64,000 bases of DNA from Microvelia longipes (GCA_018340805.1 JACMZG010001908.1:44810787-44874786), one strand, 5' to 3'; shown: positions 21,503 to 35,113, counted from the first letter of the stretch. Program-made: numbers and translations. The notes: generated by a model not told the origin, from the letters alone.

Positions 21503-23379
21503 TTATTGATAATTTAGTAAATCGAGAGTGGAGTTAAATAATTGTATAATAATATAAAAATAATATCAATTTAATATTATTAAATATTATAAATTTATAA
21601 TAATGACGTTGTATTAATAATAAAAACGTCTTTCTAGAGATGAAATTATCTTTTAAATAACAAGCACACGCATAATGGCTTTCAAGCGACTAAAGGAAGT
21701 CATCTTTACCATTGAAATGTAAAGAAGCAAGGGTTTGAATCTCTCTTTATTGTTGAGCGGTATAACTCTTAAAAATTTTAAGTCTTTTCCTTTGAGAAAA
21801 GTCTGGAAACCCCAGCTTCATAACACGTCATGGGTGGTGATAACTCCCGTTTTTGAAAGCCGGCGAAGCTAGAGTTGTAGTGTTAGACAAACATTTCCAT
21901 CAGCGAAGAGATTTGGTTGAAATTCCATAGGTTTTTTAACTTTTCATTCCACATCTAGGTAACCTCGGTCATACAAAATATATAGTTAAGATGCAAAAGT
22001 ATTAAAGAATTCGGATCAGACAGGACAGGGATTTTCTTGCTTGTTTCATTCATTCCATTTACACTGTGAAAGTGCGAGAAATTTCCCAAAATAAAAAATA
22101 CACTGGTTAGAAGATTTTTCCTAGATTACGGATATTAAACAGACTCATACACAGGTAATACAGAGAACACCAAGCTGTAGCAACACTATATGTATATTAT
22201 ATTATTAATTAAACATGTAAACTTAATTATAAACAATAGATAAGGAAGGAAAGATTTTCATTCAAAGTTATAATACCTAAGTTTTATTTGATTAGTTGAA
22301 TCATTTATATTGTTAACATTACACAGTTTTCCAGACGTCTCAACGGTAATTAAAACAAACTAACCAGTTCATTTTCTTATTAATTTTTGTTAAGTTGAAA
22401 GCTCTGACCCATTTAAATCAATAAAGCAACATTTCTCTGAAGTACAAAATGTTATAAAGAAAGTAGATGCGAAGTCTTTGGTACTTGAATTGCTTTTAAT
22501 AGCCGTAGATAAAAGTGTACAAGTACATGTAGTTAATGAATCGACCTGATGTACCTGAACATACTGTTACACACAACCTAATGAGAACGACCTTGCCCAA
22601 GGTAAAGTAGTCACTTAGAGTTCAAAAAACTCCCCAACTCGTCCTAAAACTTATTCCTATACCTTATTCCTTTGGCAAAGACTTCAACTTCTTAAAACTA
22701 CATTAACAGTATTTATTGATTAAACTTCATAAAGAATTTTATAACTTTATGATGACAGTAATAATTAAATTGAATGTAATTATTAACTTTAACATACATA
22801 CACATATATGTTGTGTGTATATGTGTGTGTGTGTGTTTGTTTATTAATAGATAACAATTTAAAACCCCAGTTAGGACGCCATTAGACCTTGTACAGGGCG
22901 TAAAAAGTTATTAACAGCGCATAGTACGAGTCGTGAAAGCTCCCAAGTTTTCTTTTCACTAAAGTCAGAAAGCAAATTATGACACAATTAAACCATATCT
23001 TAAACCAAATACCAACATCTTACATAGCAGCTAGCAAATTAATTCCACTCAAACTTATAATTCTATTTTCAAATAGAAGTAGAGGGAAGTAGTAGTAGTA
23101 ATATGGGGGGAGTAGTAGTAACTACCAGGCAAGTAGGCCACGTTGTTGGGCCCTTTTTGCCAGCTCTCTAAGATAGTGTTCTACTCCTTTTCAAGTGTAG
23201 GTATATTTCATCTAATCTAGACAGAAGAGCCGTGAATTTCTATGGTTCCTCTCATGCTTTTTTCAAGCAATCATACATAAATGACTTTTATAGCCAAGTG
23301 AAAACTGGGAACAACACGTGCTCTCACTGTTAAACCAAACCTCCACACACTTTAAACTACGAAGCAGAAAAAGTATCAT
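21503..23379. other. AT-rich intergenic DNA
   Basis: No gene is recognised. It holds a short (TG)n tract near 22806-22840. Confidence 0.5.
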
Positions 23380-23384
23380 TCATT

Positions 23385-23425
23385 CTGTGTATTGGCCGCG
23401 TACCTTAACCACTACACCACGGGTG
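23385..23425 (-). repeat. tRNA-like SINE head fragment
   Basis: The minus strand reads cccgtggtgtagtggttaag then gtacgcggcc, a good match to the A-box region of a tRNA or tRNA-derived SINE. No B box is found downstream, so it is only a fragment. Confidence 0.45.
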
Positions 23426-23640
23426 ACTTCTCAAGTAGAGGGAAACAAATGACTGTCAGCCATGGCATGTAGTTCACATCTTGTCCGACAGGTGGTTGGC
23501 TTAAATTTCCCTATGAGGCAGCCATCTTGTTTTACTATTGTAAAAATTAACAAACTGTTAAGTATAGGTTGCTGCAATGTGAAGTGGTATATATATAAAC
23601 TAATAACAAGTCTCTTCACACTAACTGTTTTAATTACAAA

Positions 23641-23682
23641 ACAAGAGCCGACTTTCGACCACTTCTGGCCATCCTCAGTCAT
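23641..23682 (-). ncRNA. hammerhead-ribozyme-like motif, P3 left arm
   Basis: Mirror copy of 23780-23821 with the same bases at every core and stem position. Confidence 0.62.
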
Positions 23683-23779
23683 GCAAAATTGAGTGCCGAG
23701 TTATATATAGTCCTTCAGAGGCATAGGTGTGCGTCCTATGCCTCTGAAGGACTATATATAACTCGGCACTCAATTTTGC

Positions 23780-23821
23780 ATGACTGAGGATGGCCAGAAG
23801 TGGTCGAAAGTCGGCTCTTGT
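23780..23821 (+). ncRNA. hammerhead-ribozyme-like motif, P3 right arm
   Basis: AUGA (stem I, 23780-23783), CUGAGGA (23784-23790), extra U, and stem II GGCCA-GAAG-UGGUC. Then GAA (23806-23808), AGUCGGCU (23809-23816, self-complementary with G-U pairs) and C at the cleavage position (23817). UUGU (23818-23821) pairs with AUGA (two A-U and two G-U). The variable core position is G here, as CUGANGA allows. Confidence 0.62.
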
Positions 23822-23880
23822 TTTGTAATTAAAACAGTTAGTGTGAAGAGACTTGTTATTAGTTTATAAACTGTTAAGTA

Positions 23881-25299
23881 GTCCAGGAGCCCACAGCTTA
23901 TTTCCTATCTTATAAAAGACATGAATTGGTCTGTGGGATATTGTTGGGTATAGTTATCGTGGTCTATCGCCGAATGTGGTGGAATCGTTTAGCAGCCAAA
24001 ATAACCTCATAAGCAGCATGAAAAGACCTTCATATTCTTGCTCTGTGCTCCATAATTAACTAAAATTACCCAGGTTTGTGGCAATCAATAAGGGCATTTT
24101 GAAAAACACGGTTGAAGTCCTGAATTTCTTTTCAAAAGCACGACTGGGATGTTTCTATTATCGCCATTGATTTTAAAAAGAGGTACATTAGAGATTTATT
24201 TTTAAATTACGTTACTATAGGTTGTAGTTTAATAGAATATGTTATATGAAGATAGAGAAGGTACTTATACTGCAAAATATATACTGTAAAAACATGATAG
24301 CGATGTAAAGGAATTATGTGCCAAATTCTCCAGACTCCCAATTATATGAAGGATGTGAAGAGGGCAAGACGTGTAAGTGCTCCGACACTATGTGTTATAC
24401 TGTTCCGATAAAGACGTGAGAAATCCAAAGGCCGATAATAGTGGACCATTATTTCGGATACCGTTATATTATTCTTTAAGATATAATTCGCGCCGTTCTA
24501 AAAGGGACAAGGAAAGTAGATGTTGGCAAAGGACCTTGAAACAAGTCAAGGACTTGGGAGAAGTTCAGGTACCTTCTCTAAAATACTTGATTTAAGGACT
24601 GTACCAACAGGACCGGTACATCAAGTTCGATAATTGAACTCAACATGTTGACTCTAAAATTCTTGACTAAACACTTCTTAAGAACAAAAACTAACAAACA
24701 CCAGCTGCATCCACTTCAAACCAATTCTCGCGTCATCACAACGTTCACCAAACTGGTAACTGTAAGTGCTCAAGTAAAAGAAACAGGCTGTCAGAACTTG
24801 CCCTATCTCGTCTTATCTATTTAGAAAAACATAAAAATACGGCGGCTTAGTAGCCTGAATATAATAATAATCATTTATATAAAATAATTCGCCTAATAAT
24901 TATACAATTTATACAATATGGCTACAAAGTATTTATTAGATCTACTTAGAATATTAACTGCTTACAAAGCAGAACTTGCCACATCACCTTAATGCTTGTG
25001 CGTGGCTAGTTTTTTGTTTGATTTATTATTCACAGTCAATTTTTTGTCTGCCTTTTATGATGTAATTAAGAATAAAAGAAAATAACTTTTTATAAATCAA
25101 GTACTATTTTAGTTTATATGATATATTTGTTAAAACTAACTTAACTTCTAGAATAACTTCACTACTATAAAACTTGAATTTCTTTATAGAGCTCTTTAAA
25201 TTATTTTATAGGAACGTTTTTAAAAGAGGAGGGGGGGGGATGAAAACTCTAGTTCTAATTGGCCGCAAATTTGAGACATTGGCTAAGATTTTTCCAAAC
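23881..25299. other. AT-rich intergenic DNA
   Basis: No gene is recognised. Near 24000 a cctcataagcagcatgaaa phrase recalls the family Q end. The 72-codon plus frame 24377-24595 has no recognisable product. Confidence 0.5.
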
Positions 25300-25935
<636 letters not shown>

Positions 25936-26034
25936 CTGTATTATTATTTAAAAACAAAATCATGAATATATTTTTTGTTTATAATGCTTCTTAACTTTAA
26001 TATTATAGCATACTATTAATAATAGAGTATTAAT

Positions 26035-26170
26035 AATATCTTAATTAGTTAAATTAAATTTGTGAGAAAGCCTCTCAGGCCCGCTTTGCGGGCCTGAGAG
26101 GCTGTGAATATTCGCTAGATACATGGCAAAATGCCATGTAACAAGAACAATAGTCAAACAACACATAATA
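26035..26170 (-). repeat. inverted copy of the 6881-7080 repeat
   Basis: Contains aaatttgtgagaaagcc, the hairpin aggcccgctttgcgggcct and atggcaaaatgccatgtaac, all reverse-complement matches to 6881-7080. Confidence 0.65.
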
Positions 26171-26233
26171 TAAAACAACAACAATACAGAAATACAAAAT
26201 ACAAATTCTACATACAGAAATACACACACACAC

Positions 26234-26345
<112 letters not shown>

Positions 26346-26389
26346 ATCGCAGCTCCCAGCGTTTTTATGCTAGAGAATTAAAACTTGAA

Positions 26390-26500
26390 CCGGACGCTTC
26401 GCGGACCGGGGGCCACAGGGAGGCCCCCGGTCCGCGAAGTGTCCGGTGGGCCGACGCCGCGGAGCGGACGAGGCTAGCGGCTACGGGCCGACGCCCATAT
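26390..26500 (-). repeat. CpG-rich hairpin cluster, second copy
   Basis: Starts with a long hairpin, ccggacgcttcgcggaccgg and its near-perfect complement around an 8-nt loop (26390-26446). Then gccgacgccgcggagcgg, cgaggctagcggctacggg: a reverse-complement relative of 6758-6880. Confidence 0.75.
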
Positions 26501-26589
26501 TTCTCGTTCAGTTTTTTTCAGTTTAGTTTTTCTAATTCATTGTTCTACATAATAGACCCACATATGTGTGAATCTATGTGTAGCTGTAT

Positions 26590-26880
26590 GCTAGAACCGC
26601 ACCGCACAAACATCTATACACAGACCCGCACCGTACAAAAATCTACACACAGACCCGCACCGCACAAACATCTAAACACAGACCCGCACCGCACAAACAT
26701 CTAAACACAGACCCGCACCGCACGAACATCTACACATAGACCTGCACCGCACAAACATCTACACACAGACCCGCACGCACAACATCTAAACACAGACCCG
26801 CCGCACGAACATCTACACATAGACCCGCACCGCACAAACATCTACACACAGACCCGCACCGCACAAACATCTATACATAC
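26590..26880 (+). repeat. 29-bp minisatellite
   Basis: About ten copies of a unit with cgcaccgcacaaacatct and acacacagacc, varying between taaacacag and tacacacag. C-rich on the plus strand. Confidence 0.92.
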
Positions 26881-29436
26881 ACAGATTATGGATTTTAGCG
26901 TGCTAAAAAATTACATTCAATAAACACAGTGTTTGCTAGAACGATTACTCCTTTCATATTATAGAAGACAAGAAAACAACATGATGATAATATTATAGTA
27001 CTCCGCTCTAATCACGAGTGTCTAGTTAATCAGACCAACAGGGGAGATGAGAACCACACGTTGGATCTTCATTGGAGCAACAGCTCTATAGAAATCAGAT
27101 AACCTGGTGACATTGCATCACACCAGACAAATAATGCTTTATTATATAATCATCTTTTTAAAGATCAGAACCTTATATTCAGTGAAAGAAAAAACGAGAA
27201 TTAATCTTGCACATGTCATGCTACATAAGCCCTTCATAGAAGGGCCATAGAGTTTAATAGATCATGTTAAGACTCAGTCTTTAAGAATTCTCTGAGAGGA
27301 TTAAGAGCTTCGAATAGACAAGAGAAATAAAGCAATAAGAAATCATTTAATCACCTTTATGTTTGTTTTTGTTACGAATACAAGACTAAGACGTTGCACG
27401 AGTAACAGTGGCGTAACAAACCTTACAATCAGATACCTACACTAGAACAGATGTATTTTAACCCCTAACCATTTCAAGAGGAGACAAAGACCATAATGTG
27501 CGACGAGTAACAACTCAGGTAATGAGTGATGGTTAGTTACGAAACCTTTTCAAGGACCTCAGACTCAAAGCAAGATTACGGACTGTTGCCATGTTAGTAA
27601 ACGCTGTAAAAGGTCTTCATGGTCTAATTGGACAGATTTACGAAGTAAGTGATTTACACACTATGTGATCTAAAATAAAAATAAAATTTCCTAAAATTGG
27701 TTAAATTTATTAAAATGGTCTTTGCATAAATGAATTTTACATTGCCACAATTAATGAAATAATGTTTAGGAAAACATGATGAAAATTGGCTAAAACTCCT
27801 ATTCTAGGAAAGTAGATTTTACTTAGCAATCTACACTTTAATTTGTGTTTCAGAGTACTGTCCGAACTGAACTTTCTGTATCAGTAGAAATAATGTTTAG
27901 AATAAAATTAACTTATCAGAAAAAAATGACAAAAGAATTAAAATAATACAAAAGGACATTTAAATAAAAAATAATAATGAAAGAGAAAGATACGGCAAGG
28001 GCCTTCGTATAAAGGGAACTGAGAGACTCGTGACCAACTAACAACTAGAGAAAGGAAGATTTAATAAGAAATAAGACCGTTATAACAGCTTAGTTATTAG
28101 CAGCCGTAGCCACAGTCCCAGTCAATGCTAACTCAGCATCTGTTGGTTTCATGTCCACAATGACTGATACTCCATTATGTCTCTCATTTCAATATACTTG
28201 TTGGAAGATATACGACGTACTGAATAAAGCATACAATATGGCAAATAGTAAAATATTTTATAATGATATACTTGTACATTTATCAAGTTGATCTCGCAGC
28301 TATATTAAGTTTCGTGCAGTAATAAATTGAACATAATATTAGAAATGAAACATCTAAATAATGTAAAGATATAAAAATCTAATAAGAAAATAATGGGGTT
28401 ACGACTTGCTTTATTGCCAATATATTAATCAAAGTAGAAATAAACCAGCTGCTGAATTTGAACCTAAACTTCTCTTTTACATGACAGTTTAACAAATTTT
28501 AAAGTTTAATCCACTATAGCGGCGACCAAAATGCTGGAAAAGGTAATAATCAAAGAAGCTAGTCTTTTATCAGGATGGAGGTAGCGACACTTCTTTCCGA
28601 TAGTTCAATTATTAGAGAAAAATAGTTCGCCGTTTTCGAACTTGGCATATTCGATTTAATATAATTACTGTTCGACCCCGTCTAATAAATAAAATCATTT
28701 AATACTAAAACAGTAATTATATGAAAAAGCAATTATTTACAGAGGTAAGAAAATGATGAGAGGTTATATAATAACAAATAATTACTAATTTCCTTTCAGA
28801 GGTATCAACAGTCCTTTTTAATTAAATAATAAATTAATTGTTCAATGACATTAATATTATAAAATATATTAAATACGTACATGTTATCATGAAGAGATGC
28901 TAACTTGTGATTAGTTAGCATCAAGGTTTTGTAATGTTTGTACGGCAGAGAAAAAGATAGTAAATTTTTTTTTTCTATTCAAAACTACGTAAATGAATCT
29001 TAGTTTTAAAGAAGTTTTTCTTGTCAAGAGGCGTGTTGATCTTAAGGAGTCCTGGCTCTCGCCTTCCACTATAAGCAAAAAGTGTACAAACAGCAGCTGA
29101 GTTCGCAATGAGTCAGCGAAACATACGCGGATCAAGCACAATTCATATGATAGAGTATTGTTGCAGGCTTAGTATAATCTGACCTTATATCTTTAATTTG
29201 TTGAACAATAAATTAAATATTTCAAGGTATTTGATTTCAATCAATACCCAACGGATTAAAACGACACTTTTCATCAATTTGAAACATATTCTCAGCACAT
29301 AAGAAACAAAAATAATATTTAAATCCAGCGTTTGATTATCGGACCTCCAGTCCGATAATCAATTCCATTCACAACAAACAACTCATTGAATTATATCATT
29401 TGATATTACCGAGTTTTGCAAAACATTAATAGTTCA
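26881..29436. other. AT-rich intergenic DNA
   Basis: No gene is recognised. The minus-strand 76-codon frame 28911-29141 has no recognisable product. Confidence 0.5.
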
Positions 29437-29690
29437 CACAATATAATTGTGCGAGAGACACCTAGGAAATGTAACAAGCAAAATGCAATGCTACATCTGG
29501 GAACTGTTTCATCATTCGACATTCGTCATCATTGATGGCACGACATAATGTCATGTCCCACTAACGTAACGAAACAGAGTAAGACATGACATTATGTCGA
29601 GCCATCAATGATGACGAATATCGAATGATGTATCATTGCATTTTGCTTGTTACATTTACTAGGTGTCTCTCGCACAATTATATAGTGTCA
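29437..29690. repeat. fold-back element without ribozyme-like motif
   Basis: Arms of about 115 bp: ataattgtgcgagagacac through aagcaaaatgcaatg to gacataatgtcatgtc, mirrored on the right. The centre (about 29562-29580) is unpaired. No CUGANGA...GAAA core is present. A piece of the terminus (cgtgcgagagaca) recurs at 57283-57295. Confidence 0.85.
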
Positions 29691-30091
29691 ACTCATTGAA
29701 TTGTTTCAAGTTAGCTACACGTACATCGTTTGAGATTCTCGGCAGCTAAAAATCTGAAAAAATTAGAAGCCTTATTATCTGCAGTAACAATGCATTCCCT
29801 TCTAATAGCAGAGAGAAAAACAAAGAAATAAATTAAATAACGTATTTGCCGAGATCACCAGAATACACAACATTCATTTTCTAGATCTCAATTTTCTAAA
29901 TTAAGCATTTGACGGTATTACTGCTGGATTTAACGACTTTTCAAATGAAAAATGATCTTATGAGATTGGAGTCATGAGAAGGAGGGTTCAAATGTTTACG
30001 ATAAGTTTCGAACGTTTTCTCTCAAAACGAAACTCTAAATTTATTAAATAATGAAAGAAAAGAAGTCTCTCCACAAAATAAAACTTTATTG

Positions 30092-30131
30092 GCAAAGCGC
30101 TTTCAACCTAACTAGAGGCCATCATCAGTGC
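30092..30131 (-). ncRNA. hammerhead-ribozyme-like motif, P4 left arm
   Basis: Mirror copy of 30187-30226, same core and stems. Confidence 0.62.
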
Positions 30132-30186
30132 AAAACCTAACAAAAATCGTGTTTTACTTATTTTATTTGCTTTTTTGTTAGGTTTT

Positions 30187-30226
30187 GCACTGATGATGGC
30201 CTCTAGTTAGGTTGAAAGCGCTTTGC
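30187..30226 (+). ncRNA. hammerhead-ribozyme-like motif, P4 right arm
   Basis: GCA (stem I), CUGAUGA (30190-30196), extra U, and stem II GGCCU-CUAGUU-AGGUU with G-U pairs. Then GAA (30214-30216), the perfectly self-complementary AGCGCU (30217-30222), U at the cleavage position (30223), and UGC (30224-30226) pairing with GCA. Confidence 0.63.
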
Positions 30227-30315
30227 CAATAAAGTTTTATTTTGTGGAGAGACTTCTTTTCTTTCATTATTTATAATGGACTCCATTCACGCTCACTCTA
30301 AGGTCTAAATTTATT

Positions 30316-31560
30316 GTTTATGAAAACTTTATGACGTCATTAACCCACAGTAACTCAACAAAAATTCACTAAAAATGGAAAACTAATAGATCGAGCTGAA
30401 ACTTAATATCTACACAGCAAAATTAGAAAGTCAAAACAAATTGTACCATCATTAGTGACAATGTTATTGTTTTTATATTTATAATTTGTATAAAAATACA
30501 TCAAAGTTGTTGACTATTACATTTGGAAATTTGCTATTAATGACGCAGTATGCTTCTAATACAGGACAAGACAGGGAAATGACCTCAGAAATGGACCTTA
30601 CAATTGATTCAAATCAAGCAATCCATGACACCTGTTAATATGTTCAAGTGAATAATGAGGCACAGTCCATATGGCTTTACGTATCCAAAATATTCTAGTA
30701 TCAGATAAATGTATTATATTTACAATGTATTAAAATAATATATCAAGGGTACAAAGGTACAATGATGGAGGTAATAGAACCCCGCACGTGAGGACTGAGT
30801 ACTATTACCCTTGAAAATGATAAGATAACGCTAATATAACATGCAACATTTGAACACCTTAATGTCCAATTACACGCAGTGTAATTGGACCATTAATAAA
30901 TTATAACACAGGACACAAACATCATTTAAACAGCATACGTATATCTGACAATATAGTTCTGTTCAAGTCTATTTTATTCCAAAATTAGATTATGTACTAT
31001 TAGTGAGCATATAAAAATATTAGAGATACTAATTAATCTAAAGTACAGTCATGTGTAAAAGTGAACCTGATTCTGATTCTACTGACCTATATTTCAACCT
31101 ACATCTTATTAATTAACTGTTTTTAAAAGTTTTATCTGTGTTACTAATTAAGAATAAGGTATTAGTTTAAAATAGTTTCTGTACAATAAAACATACGTCT
31201 TAGATATTTGAAGCTAAAGCAGAACCTGTTTTCTAGCTTAGTAAGAAACTGTTTTATAGTCAAGTTAGATCAAGCAACTATTATAGTCTTAGCAACTTAT
31301 CATTTCATAAGCAACTTACTACTTCAATACAGCCTTCATGAAGCATTGTAAGTGCTTAATAAAATGATAACCAGTTACCCTTTGGAAGGGAGAAATAGTC
31401 TTGAAATAAAAATATATTTTTGGTTCTATAGTAGGGTAGGTTTTAAATATTTAAGACGATATTTGTTTTCGCAAATTTTGAGCATTAATTAATAAGTTTT
31501 AGTAAAATAAGACTGTGTGTTTAAAATAATCTAGGATGTATGCCTTGGTATTTTTTCTAC
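30316..31560. other. AT-rich intergenic DNA
   Basis: No gene or named repeat recognised. A short inverted pair, tccaattacac/gtgtaattgga, lies at about 30868-30891. Confidence 0.5.
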
Positions 31561-31567
31561 AGGTGTA

Positions 31568-31880
31568 CTCGTAACAACCAAGAATTACCAAAAGCATTGA
31601 GTAAAAGCATAAACAACCAAGAATTACCAAGATCATTGAGTAAAAGCATAAACAACCAAGAATTACAAGGAGCATTGAGCAAAAGCATAAACAACCAAGA
31701 ATTACAAGGAGCATTGAGCAAAAGCATAAACAACCAAGAATTACAAGGATCATTGAGCAAAAGCATAAACAACCAAGAATTACAAGGAGCGTTGAGCAAA
31801 AGCATAAACAACTAAGAATTACAAGGAGCATTGAGAAAGGTAAACAACCAAGAATTACAAGGAGAATTGAGTAAAGGCAA
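31568..31880 (+). repeat. 39-bp minisatellite, open as a 13-residue peptide repeat
   Basis: About eight copies of a unit with ataaacaaccaagaattac and aaggagcattgagcaaaagc. Since 39 is 13 codons, the array stays open: the plus frame 31540-31815 reads repeats of INNQELQGALSKS, and two minus frames are open as well. Openness on both strands argues against coding. The array starts after a lead encoding MPWYFFYRCTR and ends in a stop. Confidence 0.9.
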
Positions 31881-32138
31881 ATACAACAAAGTCACTCCGG
31901 GTTTTCCAAAAACTTTGAACAAATAGACACCGTCTGGAGTGACGCAGTTTCAAGAAATAGTAAATTAACTGCAGTAGTCATAAAAGCTGTCAGAAAATAT
32001 GTCGTTATTTTGACAAGGGACTTAAGTACTCAGGTCAAAAACCTGTGTCCCATAAATGCCCTTAATCCCAACCTCTGTAATTTTCCATTTTATTTTTTGA
32101 ACTCCTTTTTGCATGCTTTTAGAACATGAAAACTAATA

Positions 32139-32856
32139 GTCTAAGAGCCTAACCTAGAAAAATATGACTCATTTAGTGCTACTTCGAACCAATTTTTTTA
32201 AAATATACCTTAAATTATGAAGAAAAACCATAATCTGCCTATCCAGAGTGGAGCCTTTCATATGATTGCGCATGCTCAAAATTTTATAAAATCGCACAAA
32301 TTTCAGTATTCTTGAAATAGGTGGTTCCTTTGGGTCGGGTGCAAAACATAAAGATAACATTTTTAAAGCTGATAAAATGTTCTATAAAACGAGGGTTTAA
32401 TAATCAAAATCGGATGGCTGCAACCAAAGTTATGAGCCATAACTATTTTTGGAAAAGCCTTCCAAAGACACCTAAAAATGGTTAATTTCTGCAAAGTCAG
32501 CGAATTTCTTTGAAAAAGTATTGGCTTTTTGTGCATTTTTTTGGCCATTAAACAAATGTCATAACTATAGTTGTAGTTATCCAATTTTGACAAAATAACA
32601 CTCGTGTAATAGGAAATTTTATTAGCTTTAAACAATATTATCTTCGTGTTTTGCACACGACCTTTAGGAAACCACTTATTGCCAAAAAACTGGAATTAGT
32701 GCGATTTTCTAATATTTTGAGCGAACGCATTCATATGAAGGGCTCCACTCTGTATAGGCACACTAAGCTTTTCTTTCATAATTTAAGGTATATTTTCAGA
32801 AAAATTTGGGTTGAAGTAGTACAAAATGAGTCACATTTTTTTAGGCCTGGCTCTTG
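32139..32856. repeat. large imperfect inverted repeat (old fold-back element)
   Basis: Arms of about 350 bp. The left has caatttttttaaaatatacc, ccttaaattatgaag, gagtggagcctttcatatg and cacaaatttcagtattc; the right carries diverged complements (ataatttaaggtatatttt, atatgaagggctccactc). The centre is near 32490. Several 63-97 codon frames are shadows of the arms. No hammerhead-like motif found. Confidence 0.75.
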
Positions 32857-33134
32857 AACTACAAGAAGATGGTAAGCATTTTTGATCCAAAAAGTATTTA
32901 TAAAACTCATTCTAATAGTTAAAGGAAATCTATTAGTGGTGTAAAGAACACAACCTATTTAGTATTCGCAGTATTATGCTGACAGATATCTATAAACATC
33001 ATAATAAATATCAATCAATCGTAGTTATTTATCAGTCAAGTGTAATTTTAAAAGGAAATGCTCTTAATTATCTGACTGATTATACAATACAGTGCCTTTA
33101 AAGTTGGCAATGCACACTATTGTTTGCACTAATT

Positions 33135-33870
33135 TAAAGCTCTGTTAGCGTTTATCTTTACGCAAAAATACAGAAAAAATTAATTAAAAAAAGTGCTTGA
33201 TAATTAAGTTACTCTCCTTATGTAATAAAGCATAAACCAGAACCAATCCAAAGCAAGAAAGGGATTGTTAAGCACGGAAACACTTAATCCAAAAGAAATT
33301 CACCCGACATGCGGACCACCGCGCCAGAATTATTTTGTAGATATAAACTTGTATAGTTAAGAAAAACGACAGTAAATTGATCATCCTTGCCAGGATTCGA
33401 ACCTAGGTATCCTGGCTTTGAACGCTCGTATCACCTCCAGACAGACCACTCACATTCAACACACAGGCCCAAAAAACACTTTCTCCTAATCTTAATATGT
33501 CATTTACCGGCCGTATTTTAGATTTTCTGGTAATTGACCACCATTTTTCGACTTTGTGGTCGGTCACTTTAAGTGGTCGTATCGGCTCCGGGCTGAAATT
33601 ATTCAATTTAGCGCCCTCAAAAAACAGTTTAAACGACACCCTAGTCAAAATTTATTTTTCATGGACCGTAACTTTTGTTTTTTTTTTGCAATTTATCACA
33701 GTTTTTCGACTTTTTGGTCACTTAAAGTTATCTTATCGACTTCGGACCGGATTCATTTGATTCAGCGTCCTAAATTACACAAAAATGATCTTTTTCACGG
33801 CGAAAAATAAAAACCTTGAATTTTACCGATTTTTTAAAAAATTAGCTGATTCAGTAAACCGGGTTAATGA
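33135..33870. repeat. family R dispersed repeat, copy 1
   Basis: Landmarks in plus order: ttacgcaaaaatacag, gtgcttgataattaagttac, agcacggaaacac, cgacatgcggaccaccgcgcc (to 33345), then a tRNA-like segment. The minus strand of that segment reads ggttcgaatcctggcaagga (33382-33401), with a B-box match and T-arm shape. Next come gtcggtcactttaagtgg/gaccgg blocks and an internal repeat of about 130-140 bp. Other copies: 48900-49430 and 62935-63330. Overlapping frames (33403-33810) are by-products. Confidence 0.7.
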
Positions 33871-33896
33871 CGTCAAAATTGATGTATAAATGTATA

Positions 33897-34052
<156 letters not shown>

Positions 34053-34126
34053 GCGTCTCCACCAATCTCGGGATAAGGTTATGAATAAAAACACAGCTTT
34101 ACATGAAAACTATATATTTATTTCTC

Positions 34127-34166
34127 GCCAACGTTTCGAATTTAACTACAAATTCTTCATCAGGGC
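34127..34166 (-). ncRNA. hammerhead-ribozyme-like motif in the Penelope 3' repeat
   Basis: Minus strand: GCC (stem I), CUGAUGA, extra A, a perfect stem II GAAUUU-GUAGUU-AAAUUC, GAA, the self-complementary ACGU, U at the cleavage position, then GGC pairing with GCC. Hammerhead motifs with minimal stem III have been reported in Penelope-like elements, so this location is expected. A 70-codon open frame crosses the motif (34099-34311, minus) and is identical in the upstream repeat; I treat it as non-coding. Confidence 0.72.
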
Positions 34167-35113
34167 CCTTTGCAACACAAGATAACATCAATCTATTTAG
34201 ATAGTGTAAAATGAAAAATAGATAAATTAAATAAGAATGAGCAATAACAAAAATAAACCAAGAAATTAGAGAACTTAATTTAAATATTTTTATATAAATA
34301 AAATAAAACATTTTACTTACGAAATAATCACAGTCTTCATCTACTATGGGCCAGGAGACCCATGCAAAATTTAAAATAAAAGTTTAAAAAATATAAAAAC
34401 TAAGTCCATTAATTTAAAATAATTTGTCATAAAAATGAATTAAAAACAAAGTAAAAGTTAAAAACATTGAAGGTACAAACTAAAAAACATGATAAAAGTT
34501 AAAAAATGAAAAAAGTCACAATATAAAAGCAGAAGAAGTACAGTCAACGAAGGTTAAAATAGAAATGACAACATGAAACTAAACTAAGAAGAAGTTTATG
34601 ACAAGGCCTTCTATATCCAAGACACAGGAGGCATTGGCAAAACTTAAAATAACCTCAAATCAATGTAGCCAACATATATAAACCAAAAGGATAATAAAAA
34701 AAAAAAAAATGTATATATATATAAATAAAATAAAAAATTAAAAAATAAATAAAAAATAATGAATTAAGAATGATAATAAAAATAAATAAATAATAAAACC
34801 CCCCCGACCTAAGATGCCACAACAAGACCGCCACAAACCTTGTTCCTAGGCCCCCCCCTTTAAAACTAAGATGCCACACCAAGGTACTGTCACTACCAAG
34901 GTCTCTTAGAAAAACATCCCGCCCTTCCAAGGTGCCACACCAAGGTTTGCCACTCCTTAGTCTCCCAGGAAGAACAAAACGAAATAAATAAATAAAAAAT
35001 AAAATAAAATAAATTTAATAAAATAAATAAATAAATAATGAAATAAGTAAATAAATGAATAGAATAAAATAAAGTAAGTAAATAAAATAATAGAATGAAA
35101 TAAGGTGAAAAGA

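Larger units (their letters stand above)
23565..23867. mobile_element. fold-back element P3 with hammerhead-like motif in both arms and 13-bp TSD
   Basis: A near-perfect palindrome (arms 23594-23730 and 23733-23868, centred on gtgtgcgt) preceded by about 30 bp of unpaired sequence. Perfect 13-bp direct repeats AAACTGTTAAGTA flank it (23552-23564 and 23868-23880), read as a TSD. Both arms carry an intact motif. Outside the motif is gtgtgaagagac, matching tgtggagagac in P4 and P5. Two mirror-image open frames (83 and 76 codons) are by-products. Confidence 0.88.
30046..30303. mobile_element. fold-back element P4 with hammerhead-like motif in both arms and 12-bp TSD
   Basis: Arms of about 100 bp (taataaagttttattttgtgg region and its complement) around a short A/T-rich loop near 30150. 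Perfect 12-bp direct repeats TCTAAATTTATT flank it (30034-30045 and 30304-30315). Outside the motif is tgtggagagac, shared with P5 and, with one change, P3. About 35 bp at the right end (taatggactccattcacg onward) are not mirrored. Confidence 0.88.

Noticed and set aside
32169..32857. Three ORFs of 63-97 codons
   Set aside because: They lie in the two arms and centre of an inverted repeat and mirror each other; no protein similarity is recognisable.
33382..33450. tRNA gene from the clear B box and T arm
   Set aside because: No matching acceptor stem or D arm; the same segment recurs in family R copies, so it is part of a repeat.
34099..34311. 70-codon ORF repeated identically at 37732-37944 as a conserved small protein
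   Set aside because: Identity is explained by the near-identical Penelope repeats; the frame crosses the ribozyme-like motif and has hydrophobic low-complexity content.
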